Shown here: positions 16,242-24,516 of the stretch, in pieces
How positions within the stretch are numbered: position 1 is the stretch's first letter
How the letters are laid out: each line of letters begins with the position of its first letter
Source of the DNA: Opitutaceae bacterium
GTDB lineage: Bacteria > Verrucomicrobiota > Verrucomicrobiia > Opitutales > Opitutaceae
Direction of reading: 5' to 3'
Assembly: GCA_024233285.1 (NCBI GenBank)
Contig: JACKPU010000002.1
Location: forward strand, 248,001-312,000
Length of the DNA stretch: 64,000 bases
Position numbers and translations under genes: made by a program
The notes under the pieces: model-generated
Told to the model about the DNA's origin: nothing
Database searches by the model: none
The model's input: only the letters and a program-made list of their open reading frames with translations

Positions 16242-16302
16242 AACGGTTGGGCTGGCAATGGCAGAGCTAAAATTCCGGTGGAGTCTGTTCGTGGCAGCAT
16301 GA

Positions 16303-16920
16303 TCAACGATCCTTCCACCAATCGGCCGAATTATCCTCGGTGTGAGTGGCCGAATGGCTTTCTGCTACGAAAGTCAGATTCACAGCAGGATGCATTGAAT
16401 AGTTCAAAGGCATGAGCAGGGCGCCGCAGCCGCGACCCAGACCGGCGCAACCCGCGTAAATCGCGGCGGTAGCCATGCCGGTATCGAGGTTGAAAACGGC
16501 CCGCATGATCATTGCGATGGCCAAGCCCAGACCGGCCCAAAGCGTGCCGCGCACACCACCGGTGAGGGCCCACATGAAGCCGGTTTGCCCAAAGTCAGGT
16601 GCGAACCGCCATTCGTTCCACGCGAGGATGGGCAGTGCGGTGAAAATCAGCAGCACGGGGGTGAGACCAACCTGCACCATGTCCGGCGTATGCGTGATCG
16701 ACAAACCTGTCGCGAGCAGGGCAGGCAGCAGCAGGATGTTTTCGGTGAGCCAGCGTTGGTTGCGCCAGCATCGCGCCGTGGCGAGCAGCACGATGCCGGT
16801 GGCCAGCGCAGTGGCGGCGAGCAGGTTTCCCGTCTCCGAGTCGGGTAGCAGCCACGCGAGCAAGCAAATCACACTGACTGCGCTCCATGCCATCAATCCG
16901 GGCCGGCTGATTGTAATCAT
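16303..16920 (-). CDS. Polytopic membrane protein of the copper cluster, unknown
   Basis: 205 residues from the ATG at 16920 (MITISRPGLMAWSAV). The frame is open to about 17196 but that part overlaps the upstream propeller gene and reads as Arg/His-rich noise. Five or so hydrophobic segments: 10-24, 28-43, 53-70, 75-92 and 108-130, with a further weak one at 140-160. Trp and Met are frequent, and the tail is acidic with HSATHTED and DWWKDR. No family recognised. It lies between two copper-cluster genes on the same strand, 62 bp after the first propeller gene, so a role in metal handling or membrane assembly is inferred from position alone. Confidence 0.6.
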   Translation of the reverse strand: MITISRPGLMAWSAVSVICLLAWLLPDSETGNLLAATALATGIVLLATARCWRNQRWLTENILLLPALLATGLSITHTPDMVQVGLTPVLLIFTALPILAWNEWRFAPDFGQTGFMWALTGGVRGTLWAGLGLAIAMIMRAVFNLDTGMATAAIYAGCAGLGRGCGALLMPLNYSMHPAVNLTFVAESHSATHTEDNSADWWKDR

Positions 16921-16982
16921 CGTGGCTCGGATTTGACGCCGACAGAGGGAGATTAGAACGTGGTTGATCGGAATGCTTGGTT

Positions 16983-18281
16983 TCACGGTTCGCAGAATTC
17001 CAACGCTGTCAGCACGAGCGGATTTTTCAGAATGGCGGCGGGCTGGGATGGCTTGGGCGGGCCTTGTAACAGCACGGTGTGAATGCGGCTCGATTCGCCA
17101 TCCTCGGTGTAGGCCAGAATGATTTCGCCGTTGGGGCGAAGGGCCATCCGGGGAAAACCGCTGGCACGCGCTTGTGAAGTCTTGGCGATCAGCCAAGGCT
17201 CAGAGATCAGTTCATCAGGACCGAAGCTGCGCACATAAATGCCCGCGGTATTGCCGGAAGCGGATGATTCCAACCACGACGCGACCGCCAGATTGTTGCC
17301 CAAGGTCAGACAGTCCACCCGGCCAATGGGCGACCCGAGATCAAGCGGCAGGGCTTCACTGAATGTGTGTCCGGCATCGGTGGAGAATTTTGCGCTGACA
17401 CGCGCAATCCCACCGGCGGCGGTGAACCAAACGATGCCAAGGGTGTTGTTTTGGGCATGAGCCGCGGGACCATTGACCGGGCAACCAGGAATGACCCAAT
17501 TGTCCGGGTGCAGGCGAACGGGGTGCTCCCAGATTTCGCCGTTGAACCGTGCGACGTAATTGTCGCGGACTTCCTTTGGGGTGTGCGCGCGGTAGGACAC
17601 GAGCAGCTGGTCGTCGGGCAGGACGGCCAGCGTGGTCTGGCAACATGTGCACACATCGGGATCCACCGTCCATTCTTGCAATGTGCTGCCATCCGCTGCC
17701 ATGAGGCGTGCGTCCAACTTCATGGATGGCGCATAGGGCGCATTGGGATCGCGGGATGGACGGGCCGTGCCCGGCCGTCGGGGCGGCCGTGCGCTTTGCA
17801 GCCAGACGGCCATGACCCGACCACCGCTGAGAGGTGCCAACGAAACGAATTCATGCCCGAGCGGCACAGGCTCGCTCCATGTTTCTCCACCGTCACGCGA
17901 TCGCGCCATCCATCCCGAATAGCCGCGCTGGTCGGCTTCGCGGTTTTGAAACCATTGCACCCAAAGCTGGCCGTCGTCACCCATTGTCAGTGCCGCGAAG
18001 TCGGCCCAGTTTTCGAGCAACAGGGGAGTGCTGACCACGAGGCGCGGCTCCGACCACGTTCGACTTTCGGGCGCCAACTTGGAAAGCCAGATTGCGCGTT
18101 CGCCTTCCTGCCGGCCCGGTCCGGCATAGATCAAATGCACGGTGCCGTCCGGTCCGGTATACAACCGGGGTGTGCCGGATTGCAGAGGAGCCGGGCTTGG
18201 GAGAGCAATGATCGCTGATTCGGTCTGAGGCGGAGGCAACAGACCGAGCAGCAGAATGACCGGCAGAAAGGCGAAGTGCAT
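16983..18281 (-). CDS. Secreted sialidase-fold propeller protein with CxCC motif
   Basis: 432 residues. Signal peptide MHFAFLPVILLLGLLPPPQT. Repeated propeller motifs (Asp-box-like SRDGGETWSEP, STDAGHTFSEA) give a likely six-bladed fold, the basis for automatic 'exo-alpha-sialidase' labels. The conserved feature shared with the paralogue at 14347 is DVCTCCQTTLAVLPD (Cys211, 213, 214) followed by VIPGCPVNGPAA. Four cysteines so placed could bind Cu(I) or form a redox pair. Catalytic residues of sialidases (Arg triad, Tyr/Glu pair) are not apparent. It starts 9 bp after the siderophore-type receptor gene, hence operonic with TonB receptors. Confidence 0.8.
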   Translation of the reverse strand: MHFAFLPVILLLGLLPPPQTESAIIALPSPAPLQSGTPRLYTGPDGTVHLIYAGPGRQEGERAIWLSKLAPESRTWSEPRLVVSTPLLLENWADFAALTMGDDGQLWVQWFQNREADQRGYSGWMARSRDGGETWSEPVPLGHEFVSLAPLSGGRVMAVWLQSARPPRRPGTARPSRDPNAPYAPSMKLDARLMAADGSTLQEWTVDPDVCTCCQTTLAVLPDDQLLVSYRAHTPKEVRDNYVARFNGEIWEHPVRLHPDNWVIPGCPVNGPAAHAQNNTLGIVWFTAAGGIARVSAKFSTDAGHTFSEALPLDLGSPIGRVDCLTLGNNLAVASWLESSASGNTAGIYVRSFGPDELISEPWLIAKTSQARASGFPRMALRPNGEIILAYTEDGESSRIHTVLLQGPPKPSQPAAILKNPLVLTALEFCEP

Positions 18282-18290
18282 GACGTTTCC

Positions 18291-20510
18291 TTAGAACTGG
18301 GTTCTCACAGACAGCTCCGCGCTGAGCGGATCGGCGAGGCGGCGCATGGTGGTGCCGGCGACGGGTTCGTAGATCTCATCGGTGAGATTGCGTCCGCGCA
18401 GGGTGATGCTGGTGCGACCGAACGTGTAGCTGACGCCGGCGTCGAGGGTGGTGTAACCGTCGGCGACGACGGAGTTATTGAGATTGCCGAAACGATCGCT
18501 GACGTAGCGCAGACCGGCATTCACCGCGAAACCGGCGGGCAGGCGTTTGTGCACAAACAGCCCCACGACCCATTCCGGAATATTCGTGGGCGAGTTACCG
18601 GTGCGGTCAATCACCCCGGCACCGAGGTTTTGGGCGTAGGAACCATACCAAGCGTCGGTCCACGCGACGTTGAGTTCGGTGCGCCAAGTCGGATCGGGTG
18701 AAACGGCCACGGCGAATTCGATGCCACGCGAATTCTGTGCACCGATTTGCTGGCTGATGCGCAGACCGGTGTCTGGGTCTAGCGTCGAAGAGAGGATGTT
18801 GTTTTTCTCGATGTCGAAGAGCGCGAGAGTGAAGTCGACCTTGCCCTCGGCGATCGTGCCCTTGGCGCCGATTTCAAACTGGCGGCCGGTTTGCAGCGCA
18901 AAATCATTCGACGAGGCGCTGAACGAAACGAGTTGGGTGGTGGGCTCGGCGGCGCGGCTGTAGCCGGCGTAGAGATTGAGATCCTTGGTCACGCTCCAGA
19001 CCAAGCCGCCGCGACCAGTCCATGGGTCGTAACGCTTCTCATAGGTGGCAAAGGTCGTGGTCGGCGTGACGAGCGTGTCGCGCTGCAGGTTGATCTCGTC
19101 GCGACGCAGGCCGATGATGAGCTTCAGCGCGGAAGTGAGGTCGAGGGCGTTTTCCAGATAGAGCGCGCCGGTTTTCACGACGATGCGTGAAGTCTTTTGG
19201 AAACGATTCGGGTCTCCCGGGCCGTAGGTCTCGGCGGGATTCTGCAGGGTGACGCTGCTCGCGGTCGTGGCGTATCCAGTCGGCGTGCCGCCGCGGGTCT
19301 GATCGTTGCGTTCGAAGAAACCGCCGATGAGAAAGCGATTGGGCCGGCCCGCGATGGTGCCGCGGTGGGTAAAGTCGAGGCGGTTGCCCGTGAGCACGTC
19401 GTCGCGATAAATGTGCAGGAACGACCGGCGGTCCACCAGCTGAGTGACGGGGTTCCACACGTTGGTCTCGAGGTTGCGCCACTTGAGCAACTGCGTGGCG
19501 ATATAAGTCTCGTTGCGCACCTCGATCTCGGGTGTGAGCGTGAGCTCGGCCCGCAGGCGGGTGAGCGAGTTCTCCGTCTCGGCGTAGTTGTCGAGAATGT
19601 TGTAATTGGTTTGTCGGGTGGACACATCAACGCGCGCATTGATCATGGCGTCGGTGTTGGAATTGAACGACCGCACCTCGGGTTGGGCGCCGGCGACGGT
19701 GGTGTTGATGACTGCGTCGTAAACCACGGGGTTGCCGTAGTAGCTCTCGTTCCAGTCTTCCAGATAGGTGGTGTTGAACGTGAGCTTGAGCTTTTCGGAA
19801 GCCTGCCAGCCGATGGCGCCGGCCACGGCGTCATAGCGCTGGGCATTGCGATCCACGTAGCCGGCGGTCTCGTTGTGACTGTAATCGACCCGCGCGGTGA
19901 CCGCGCCCTCGCGACCGATCGGCAGCGGTCCGCCCCAGCCAAGCCCGAGACGATAACTGTCCCATGCCCCGGCACTGAAGAACGCCTCGCCCTTGGCGGT
20001 GGCGGCAGGCGCTTTCGAGATGTAGTTGACTGCACCGCCGATGGCGCCTTCGCCGAACATGAGGCCGGCGGGTCCTTTCAACACTTCGACGCGATCCATC
20101 AGGAACGAGTCAACCGTGCGCGAGGATTGCGAAGCGGTGTTTTGCCGGATCCCGTCGCGCAGGATACTTACGCTGTTCGAACCGAAACCGCGCGTGGTAT
20201 AGGTGGGGATGGAGCCGAATTGCGTGCCGCCGGTCATGCCGACGGCAGACTCGACGGCTTCGACAGCAGTGCGCAGGCCGCGCAATTGCATGACCTCCTG
20301 GGTCACGACTGAAACCGAGACCGGCAGGTCACGATTGGTCAGTCCGAGGCGCGAGGCGGATGCGGGTGCGGCATCAAGCGGCAGGGAGAAATTGCTCTCC
20401 TTGTCAGCGGAGACTTCGAGTTTATCGAGCTCGACGATCTCGGAGTAATCCTGGGCGCAGAGCGGCAGCGCCGTCGCGGCCAAAAGGGAAAGAATACGAA
20501 TGGTTTTCAA
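18291..20510 (-). CDS. TonB-dependent siderophore-type receptor
   Basis: 739 residues, TTG start, signal peptide ending LPLCAQ. TonB-box-like VELDKLEVSA, plug domain at about 55-180 with LPVSVSVVTQEVM, TTRGFGSNSVSILRDGI and VEVLKGPAGLMFGEGAIGGAVN, the pattern of siderophore receptors of the FhuE/FpvA kind; barrel ends in a C-terminal aromatic (TQF). Normally these import ferric siderophores through TonB/ExbBD energy. In this copper-rich neighbourhood a copper chelate (chalkophore) is an alternative ligand, by analogy with MbnT, which is related to FpvA; that is inference. Between the OprC-like receptor and the first CxCC propeller, with short gaps. Confidence 0.88.
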   Translation of the reverse strand: MKTIRILSLLAATALPLCAQDYSEIVELDKLEVSADKESNFSLPLDAAPASASRLGLTNRDLPVSVSVVTQEVMQLRGLRTAVEAVESAVGMTGGTQFGSIPTYTTRGFGSNSVSILRDGIRQNTASQSSRTVDSFLMDRVEVLKGPAGLMFGEGAIGGAVNYISKAPAATAKGEAFFSAGAWDSYRLGLGWGGPLPIGREGAVTARVDYSHNETAGYVDRNAQRYDAVAGAIGWQASEKLKLTFNTTYLEDWNESYYGNPVVYDAVINTTVAGAQPEVRSFNSNTDAMINARVDVSTRQTNYNILDNYAETENSLTRLRAELTLTPEIEVRNETYIATQLLKWRNLETNVWNPVTQLVDRRSFLHIYRDDVLTGNRLDFTHRGTIAGRPNRFLIGGFFERNDQTRGGTPTGYATTASSVTLQNPAETYGPGDPNRFQKTSRIVVKTGALYLENALDLTSALKLIIGLRRDEINLQRDTLVTPTTTFATYEKRYDPWTGRGGLVWSVTKDLNLYAGYSRAAEPTTQLVSFSASSNDFALQTGRQFEIGAKGTIAEGKVDFTLALFDIEKNNILSSTLDPDTGLRISQQIGAQNSRGIEFAVAVSPDPTWRTELNVAWTDAWYGSYAQNLGAGVIDRTGNSPTNIPEWVVGLFVHKRLPAGFAVNAGLRYVSDRFGNLNNSVVADGYTTLDAGVSYTFGRTSITLRGRNLTDEIYEPVAGTTMRRLADPLSAELSVRTQF

Positions 20511-20548
20511 AGGAAGGGAAATTAAGGGTGAGAATCGAAAGAGACGGT

Positions 20549-22597
20549 TCAGAAGCGGAAGTCGGCCTTCAGCCAGAGCGTGCGACCGGGTTCATTGATG
20601 CGCGTGGTCACCGGGTAGCCGGCGATGGCAGCGCCGCCGCGGCTGATGTGCTCCGCGTAGGTTTCGTCGAGGAGGTTATCCACTCCGGCGGTCAGGGTGA
20701 CGTGATCGTTGATCCTCCAACCGGCGTTTAGCGAAAAGACGGTGAAGCCGGGCGAATTGCCCAGATCCTGACCGATGATCGTGCCTTGGTTTACGGCGAC
20801 GCGATTTTGCGCATCCACGAACCGGGCGAGGCCGCCGACCGACCAGACGGGCGTGGCGTAAACCAGACTAAGGCGTCCTTCCAACGGCGGCTGTTGCGCG
20901 AGCGGCAGGTCGTCGGTGCGATTGCGACCACGCACATAGGCGAGGCTCGCATCGAGCTTCCAATGTTCGTCGAAGGCATAACCGGCGCCGAGTTCACCGC
21001 CCCACGAGGACGCATCCACGTTGCGCGTGATGGTGACGGTGCTCATCATCATGCCCATGCCGCCCATTCCACCCATCATGCCGGATGGTTTGGCGACATT
21101 GCTCTGCACGAGAATGTAGTCGTCCACCTGATTTACGAACGCCGCGATCGATAGTGAGAATGGTCCGCTGCGGTAGTTGAGCCCGGTGTCGACCTGGGTG
21201 GTCTTTTCCGTGGCGGTATGGAATGAACTTTTGGTCGTTGCGCTCTCGTTGGTGATCAACTCCCAGTAATCCGGGGCGCGTTCCGTGTAGCCCACGCCGA
21301 GATAGGCGGTGGCGGCGGCATCGGCCAAGTCGCGTTCATAACGGACAAACCCGCCTGGCAGGGTGTCGGTGCGTTTTTCATTGGCCGTGGGATTGGGGCT
21401 GGATCCGCCCATCATGCCGCCCGAGATCGTGGCGCGTTTGTCGGTGGCGTTCCAACTATCGAAACGCAGTCCGGCGATGAGCCGATCTTGAGCGCTGAGA
21501 TCGCGGGTGATCTCGGCGAAGACGCCTTCGCCGCCGATCTCCGCGTCCGTCACCCATGAACCGGTGTCGTGCGAACGATGGCGCCCGTCGCGGAAGTCCG
21601 CGCCGGTGCTTACGCGCAAGTTTTCCGCCGGCGTCCACTCGATCAAGGCGCGGCCGGTCAGCAAACGATGATCAAGGCGGGATTCGCCCATCATCATCAT
21701 GCCGGGTGTGCGCAATCGGAAATCGTCCATGATGTGGTCGACGTGATTGTAGGCGACTTGGGCTTCGACCTTCGCGATTTGCGGCGAGATGGCGGTTTTG
21801 CGGAAGCGCAGGCTCAGGTTGTCGTGATCAAGCTGGGTCGCGTCCATCATGCTGTGACCATAAGCGGCCTCGCCTTCGCCGCGGGTGGCGGAGAGTTCGA
21901 GCAGCGTGTTCGCGTCTGGTGTCCAGCCCGTGGCGGCACGGAGGTTGGAGCGGTCGTATTGCGAATGCACCGGGTTACCGTTGCCATCTTCGTAGTCGTC
22001 AGACTGCGTGCGCGCGTAGCTTCCCTGAGCGTAGAAATCCGGCGTGCCGGCCTTCACCTCGGCGGTCTGATCATTGCGACCGAAACTGCCAAAAGTCAGC
22101 GAGCCTTCGAGCGCGGCGTCAGTGGTCGCGAATCGTTCCGGCGTGCGTTCGAAGAGCACCACACCGGCGGAATTGCCGGGACCGTGGAGCACGGTTTGCG
22201 GGCCCTTCAACACCGTTACACGGTCGAAGGAGCCGGGGAAGACGTAGGCGGTCGGTGGGTCCATGCGATGCGGACAACCGCCGAGCACGCTTTCGCCATC
22301 GAGCAGGATGTCCACGCGCGAGCCGGCTTGTCCGCGCAGCACGATTTCACCGCCTGCGCCGCCTTTGCGGCTGACGGAGAATCCGGGCACGGTCTTGAGA
22401 AAGTCGGCGCCATCTTGGGCCGGGATCGGCTGGGCGGGCGCCTTGGCGTCGAGGGTGGCCTCGAGCGGTTTGTCGGCGACGGCCGTGCCGGTCACGACCA
22501 AGGGGTCGAGCGACGGAATTGAGGTTTGCGCGGACGCAAATGCCGCGGCGGAAAGCAGGGTCGTGGCAACGCCCCGCCAAAAGAGATGGTTTTTCAT
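20549..22597 (-). CDS. oprC: TonB-dependent copper receptor, OprC/NosA-like
   Basis: 682 residues, signal peptide MKNHLFWRGVATTLLSAAAF plus ASAQ. The plug segment GGCPHRMDPPTAY followed by VTVLKGPQTVLHGPGNSAG is the hallmark of OprC/NosA copper receptors. The copper site reported for Pseudomonas OprC is CxxxM plus HxM; here Cys108-PHR-Met112 and His248-Ser-Met250 fit both, in order. Two Met-rich patches (GGMMGGSSPN and SGMMGGMGGMGMMMSTV) could add copper binding in loops. OprC brings copper ions across the outer membrane. It follows a small Cys protein by 123 bp. Confidence 0.93.
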   Translation of the reverse strand: MKNHLFWRGVATTLLSAAAFASAQTSIPSLDPLVVTGTAVADKPLEATLDAKAPAQPIPAQDGADFLKTVPGFSVSRKGGAGGEIVLRGQAGSRVDILLDGESVLGGCPHRMDPPTAYVFPGSFDRVTVLKGPQTVLHGPGNSAGVVLFERTPERFATTDAALEGSLTFGSFGRNDQTAEVKAGTPDFYAQGSYARTQSDDYEDGNGNPVHSQYDRSNLRAATGWTPDANTLLELSATRGEGEAAYGHSMMDATQLDHDNLSLRFRKTAISPQIAKVEAQVAYNHVDHIMDDFRLRTPGMMMMGESRLDHRLLTGRALIEWTPAENLRVSTGADFRDGRHRSHDTGSWVTDAEIGGEGVFAEITRDLSAQDRLIAGLRFDSWNATDKRATISGGMMGGSSPNPTANEKRTDTLPGGFVRYERDLADAAATAYLGVGYTERAPDYWELITNESATTKSSFHTATEKTTQVDTGLNYRSGPFSLSIAAFVNQVDDYILVQSNVAKPSGMMGGMGGMGMMMSTVTITRNVDASSWGGELGAGYAFDEHWKLDASLAYVRGRNRTDDLPLAQQPPLEGRLSLVYATPVWSVGGLARFVDAQNRVAVNQGTIIGQDLGNSPGFTVFSLNAGWRINDHVTLTAGVDNLLDETYAEHISRGGAAIAGYPVTTRINEPGRTLWLKADFRF

Positions 22598-22720
22598 GAT
22601 GAGCTAGCCTGAGGTGTTGGGGACCGTCCGGCGCAGGCCGACGATCTCGGAATCAAGGGCCCGTGCAGGACGAACCCGTTCAATCGCCCCGTCGCAACGG
22701 GACGCGATTACACAACTGTC

Positions 22721-23095
22721 TCAGGCGAGCCGGGGCGGTCGCAGCGCGACCGGCTCGGTGCGGATCAAACCCGTGCGATGAATCGCCCCGGGCCACTCAA
22801 ACTCGGGAACCGACACCACGATCGCGGTGGGTCGCTCGCAAGCGAGGAACACCTTGTCGTTGGCGCGTTCGACCTGCTGGGCCGTTTGCTGGCCCTTGGC
22901 GTCGACGACGACCACGCAGATTTCGCAGCTCGCCGTGCCGTCGAAGGTTTTCTCAATCGCCTTCGTCAGCGGCATGACCTGCGAGTAATCGTGCACCATC
23001 TTGCCCCAGGCAAAAACCTGGACGGCATCCCATAGCGCGCCGTTGGCACAGAGCCACGCGAAGCAGAGGGAAATGATGGAAACGGTGCGACGCAC
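22721..23095 (-). CDS. Small membrane-associated Cys protein upstream of the copper receptor
   Basis: 124 residues from a GTG at 23095 (VRRTVSIISLCFAWLCANG). The frame is open to 23281 but that part overlaps the MFS gene end and looks random. One hydrophobic N-terminal segment, then HDYSQVMPLTKAIEKTFDG, TASCEICVVVVDAKGQQ and VFLACERP. The layout (anchor, KTFDG, CxxC) is shared, as I recall, by unnamed verrucomicrobial proteins found beside TonB receptor genes. CxxC in a likely periplasmic protein suggests metal binding or redox function. It follows an 8-bp-armed inverted repeat and may open the copper operon. Confidence 0.6.
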   Translation of the reverse strand: MRRTVSIISLCFAWLCANGALWDAVQVFAWGKMVHDYSQVMPLTKAIEKTFDGTASCEICVVVVDAKGQQTAQQVERANDKVFLACERPTAIVVSVPEFEWPGAIHRTGLIRTEPVALRPPRLA

Positions 23096-23142
23096 ATGGC
23101 GAACGAACGCATTCGTCCGGATTTTGCCAAGCCGGAAACCGC

Positions 23143-23167
23143 GCGCGTTGCGTCTTATTAGCGCAAC
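23143..23167 (-). promoter_or_regulatory. Perfect inverted repeat upstream of the copper-receptor genes, candidate operator
   Basis: GCGTTGCG (23143-23150) and CGCAACGC (23160-23167) are separated by nine bases, 48-72 bp before the GTG of the small Cys gene. On the minus strand a TAATAA (-10-like) lies within the spacer with TTCATC 16 bases upstream, so a bound regulator would cover the promoter. Identity of the regulator unknown. Confidence 0.45.
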
Positions 23168-23190
23168 GCAAATCGTGATGAAGCGAAGGC

Positions 23191-24387
23191 TCAGGGCGCG
23201 GCTTCGTGCTTGGCCTGCCACAGTGACAAGACCAGCGCGAGCAGCAGGAATGGCAGGCACGCGAACATCAAGCCGTGCCAACCAAAGGTGAAAACGAACC
23301 AGCCGGAGGACAGCGCCGCTAGGGCTTGGGAACCGAAGACGACGAAATCATTCACCGCCTGCGCCTTGAATCGTTCGCAGGGCAGGTAGCTTTGCGGCAG
23401 CAAGGCGGTGCCGCCCAGGAAGAGAAAATTCCAACCGACGCCCAGCAGGATCAAACTGCCCCAGAAGTGCATGAGCTCCTCGCCGGCGAGGCCGATCAAC
23501 ACCACCAGCGCATACAGCCCCGCGCCCACCGCCATGACGCGACCCACGCCAAACCGTTTCATCAACACGCCACTGAACACGCTCGGCAGGAACATCGCGA
23601 TGATGTGGCTCTGGATCACTTTCTTCGTGTCGCCCAGATCAAAGCCACAGACCTCATGCATCGTGAGCGGCGTGGCGGTCATCACGAAACTCATCACTCC
23701 GAAACCGATGGCGGCGCAGAGCGAGGGGATGAAAAATCGCGGGGATCCGACGATGGTGCGCAGCGGCCGTGGCGGTGCGGCGGCCGCGATGGTGCCAATC
23801 GGCGTTTCGCGATAAAATTGAAACACGACCAGCGCCAGCACGATCAAGCCGCCGAGCAAGAGGAAGGAACCGGCGTATTCGGGCAGCGAGGCGAACGCGT
23901 TGCTGCCGCGGGCCCCGATTTCGGGACCGAGAAATGCCGAGATCAAACCGCTGCCCATCATGATGGACAGCACCGGACCGTTGAGCGACGGATCGGTCAC
24001 GCTCTCCAAGGCGGCGAAGCGAAACTGCTGCCAGAAGGCGACGGCCACGCCCATGCACACGCCGGTGACGACGAGCAGGGTAAACGAACTTTGCACCGCG
24101 GCGGTGAACCCAAACGCGGCGGCGGCGAACGAAAACAAGTAGCCCAGCAGGCTGCCCCGTTTGCGGCCCAACCGGCGAAGCCACAACGCCACCGGAATCG
24201 TGGAACAGGCGGTGCCGACGATCAGCGCGGCTTGGGGCAGCGTGGCGAGTTTGGGCGTGGGGGCGATCTTGGCCGCGAGCAGCCCGCCGACGAGAATCAT
24301 CATCGACCCGGCCGACATGACCAGTGATTGGCACAGGGCCAGGATCCAGACATTGCGCGGCAGGCGGTGCAGAATTGATGAGCTCAA
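23191..24387 (-). CDS. CcoA-like (CalT family) MFS copper importer
   Basis: 398 residues, TTG start, twelve predicted membrane helices of the major facilitator superfamily. In Rhodobacter capsulatus CcoA, copper import for cbb3 oxidase assembly depends on MxxxM (Met233/Met237) and HxxxM (His261/Met265). Here Met232-SFV-Met236 lies in VMSFVMTATPLTMHEV and His261-IIA-Met265 in SHIIAMFLPS, nearly the same positions and spacing. Other MFS subfamilies would not be expected to keep both pairs. It heads the minus-strand copper run, 95 bp before the small Cys gene, and supplies the inner-membrane step after the OprC-like receptor. Confidence 0.82.
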   Translation of the reverse strand: MSSSILHRLPRNVWILALCQSLVMSAGSMMILVGGLLAAKIAPTPKLATLPQAALIVGTACSTIPVALWLRRLGRKRGSLLGYLFSFAAAAFGFTAAVQSSFTLLVVTGVCMGVAVAFWQQFRFAALESVTDPSLNGPVLSIMMGSGLISAFLGPEIGARGSNAFASLPEYAGSFLLLGGLIVLALVVFQFYRETPIGTIAAAAPPRPLRTIVGSPRFFIPSLCAAIGFGVMSFVMTATPLTMHEVCGFDLGDTKKVIQSHIIAMFLPSVFSGVLMKRFGVGRVMAVGAGLYALVVLIGLAGEELMHFWGSLILLGVGWNFLFLGGTALLPQSYLPCERFKAQAVNDFVVFGSQALAALSSGWFVFTFGWHGLMFACLPFLLLALVLSLWQAKHEAAP

Positions 24388-24438
24388 GACGGGGAATCAA
24401 CTGGTCCGGGACTTGGGCTGCAAGCTTGCGACATGCGA

Positions 24439-24516
24439 GGTAGGGGCCGTTGTCCTCAACGGCCCTTGAAAGTAAGATCACAGTTACGAGGGCGGTTGGG
24501 GACAACCGCCCCTACC
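24439..24516. repeat. REP-doublet-like repeat, second family, with compensatory changes
   Basis: Arms 24439-24465 and 24490-24516 are inverted copies of 27 bases with three differences. Each arm is itself a hairpin: GGCCGTTG/CAACGGCC on the left, GGCGGTTG/CAACCGCC on the right. Two of the three differences are paired changes that keep each hairpin. The right arm overlaps the modB stop codon by five bases. Confidence 0.7.

Noticed and set aside
16921..17196. N-terminal extension of the 16303-16920 membrane protein
   Set aside because: Would overlap the upstream propeller gene by over 200 bp and reads as Arg/His-rich noise; the ATG at 16920 starts a good membrane protein.
14347..18281. Sialic acid degradation function for the two propeller proteins
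   Set aside because: No sialidase active-site set is visible, no sialic acid genes are nearby, and the conserved part is CxCC in a copper cluster.
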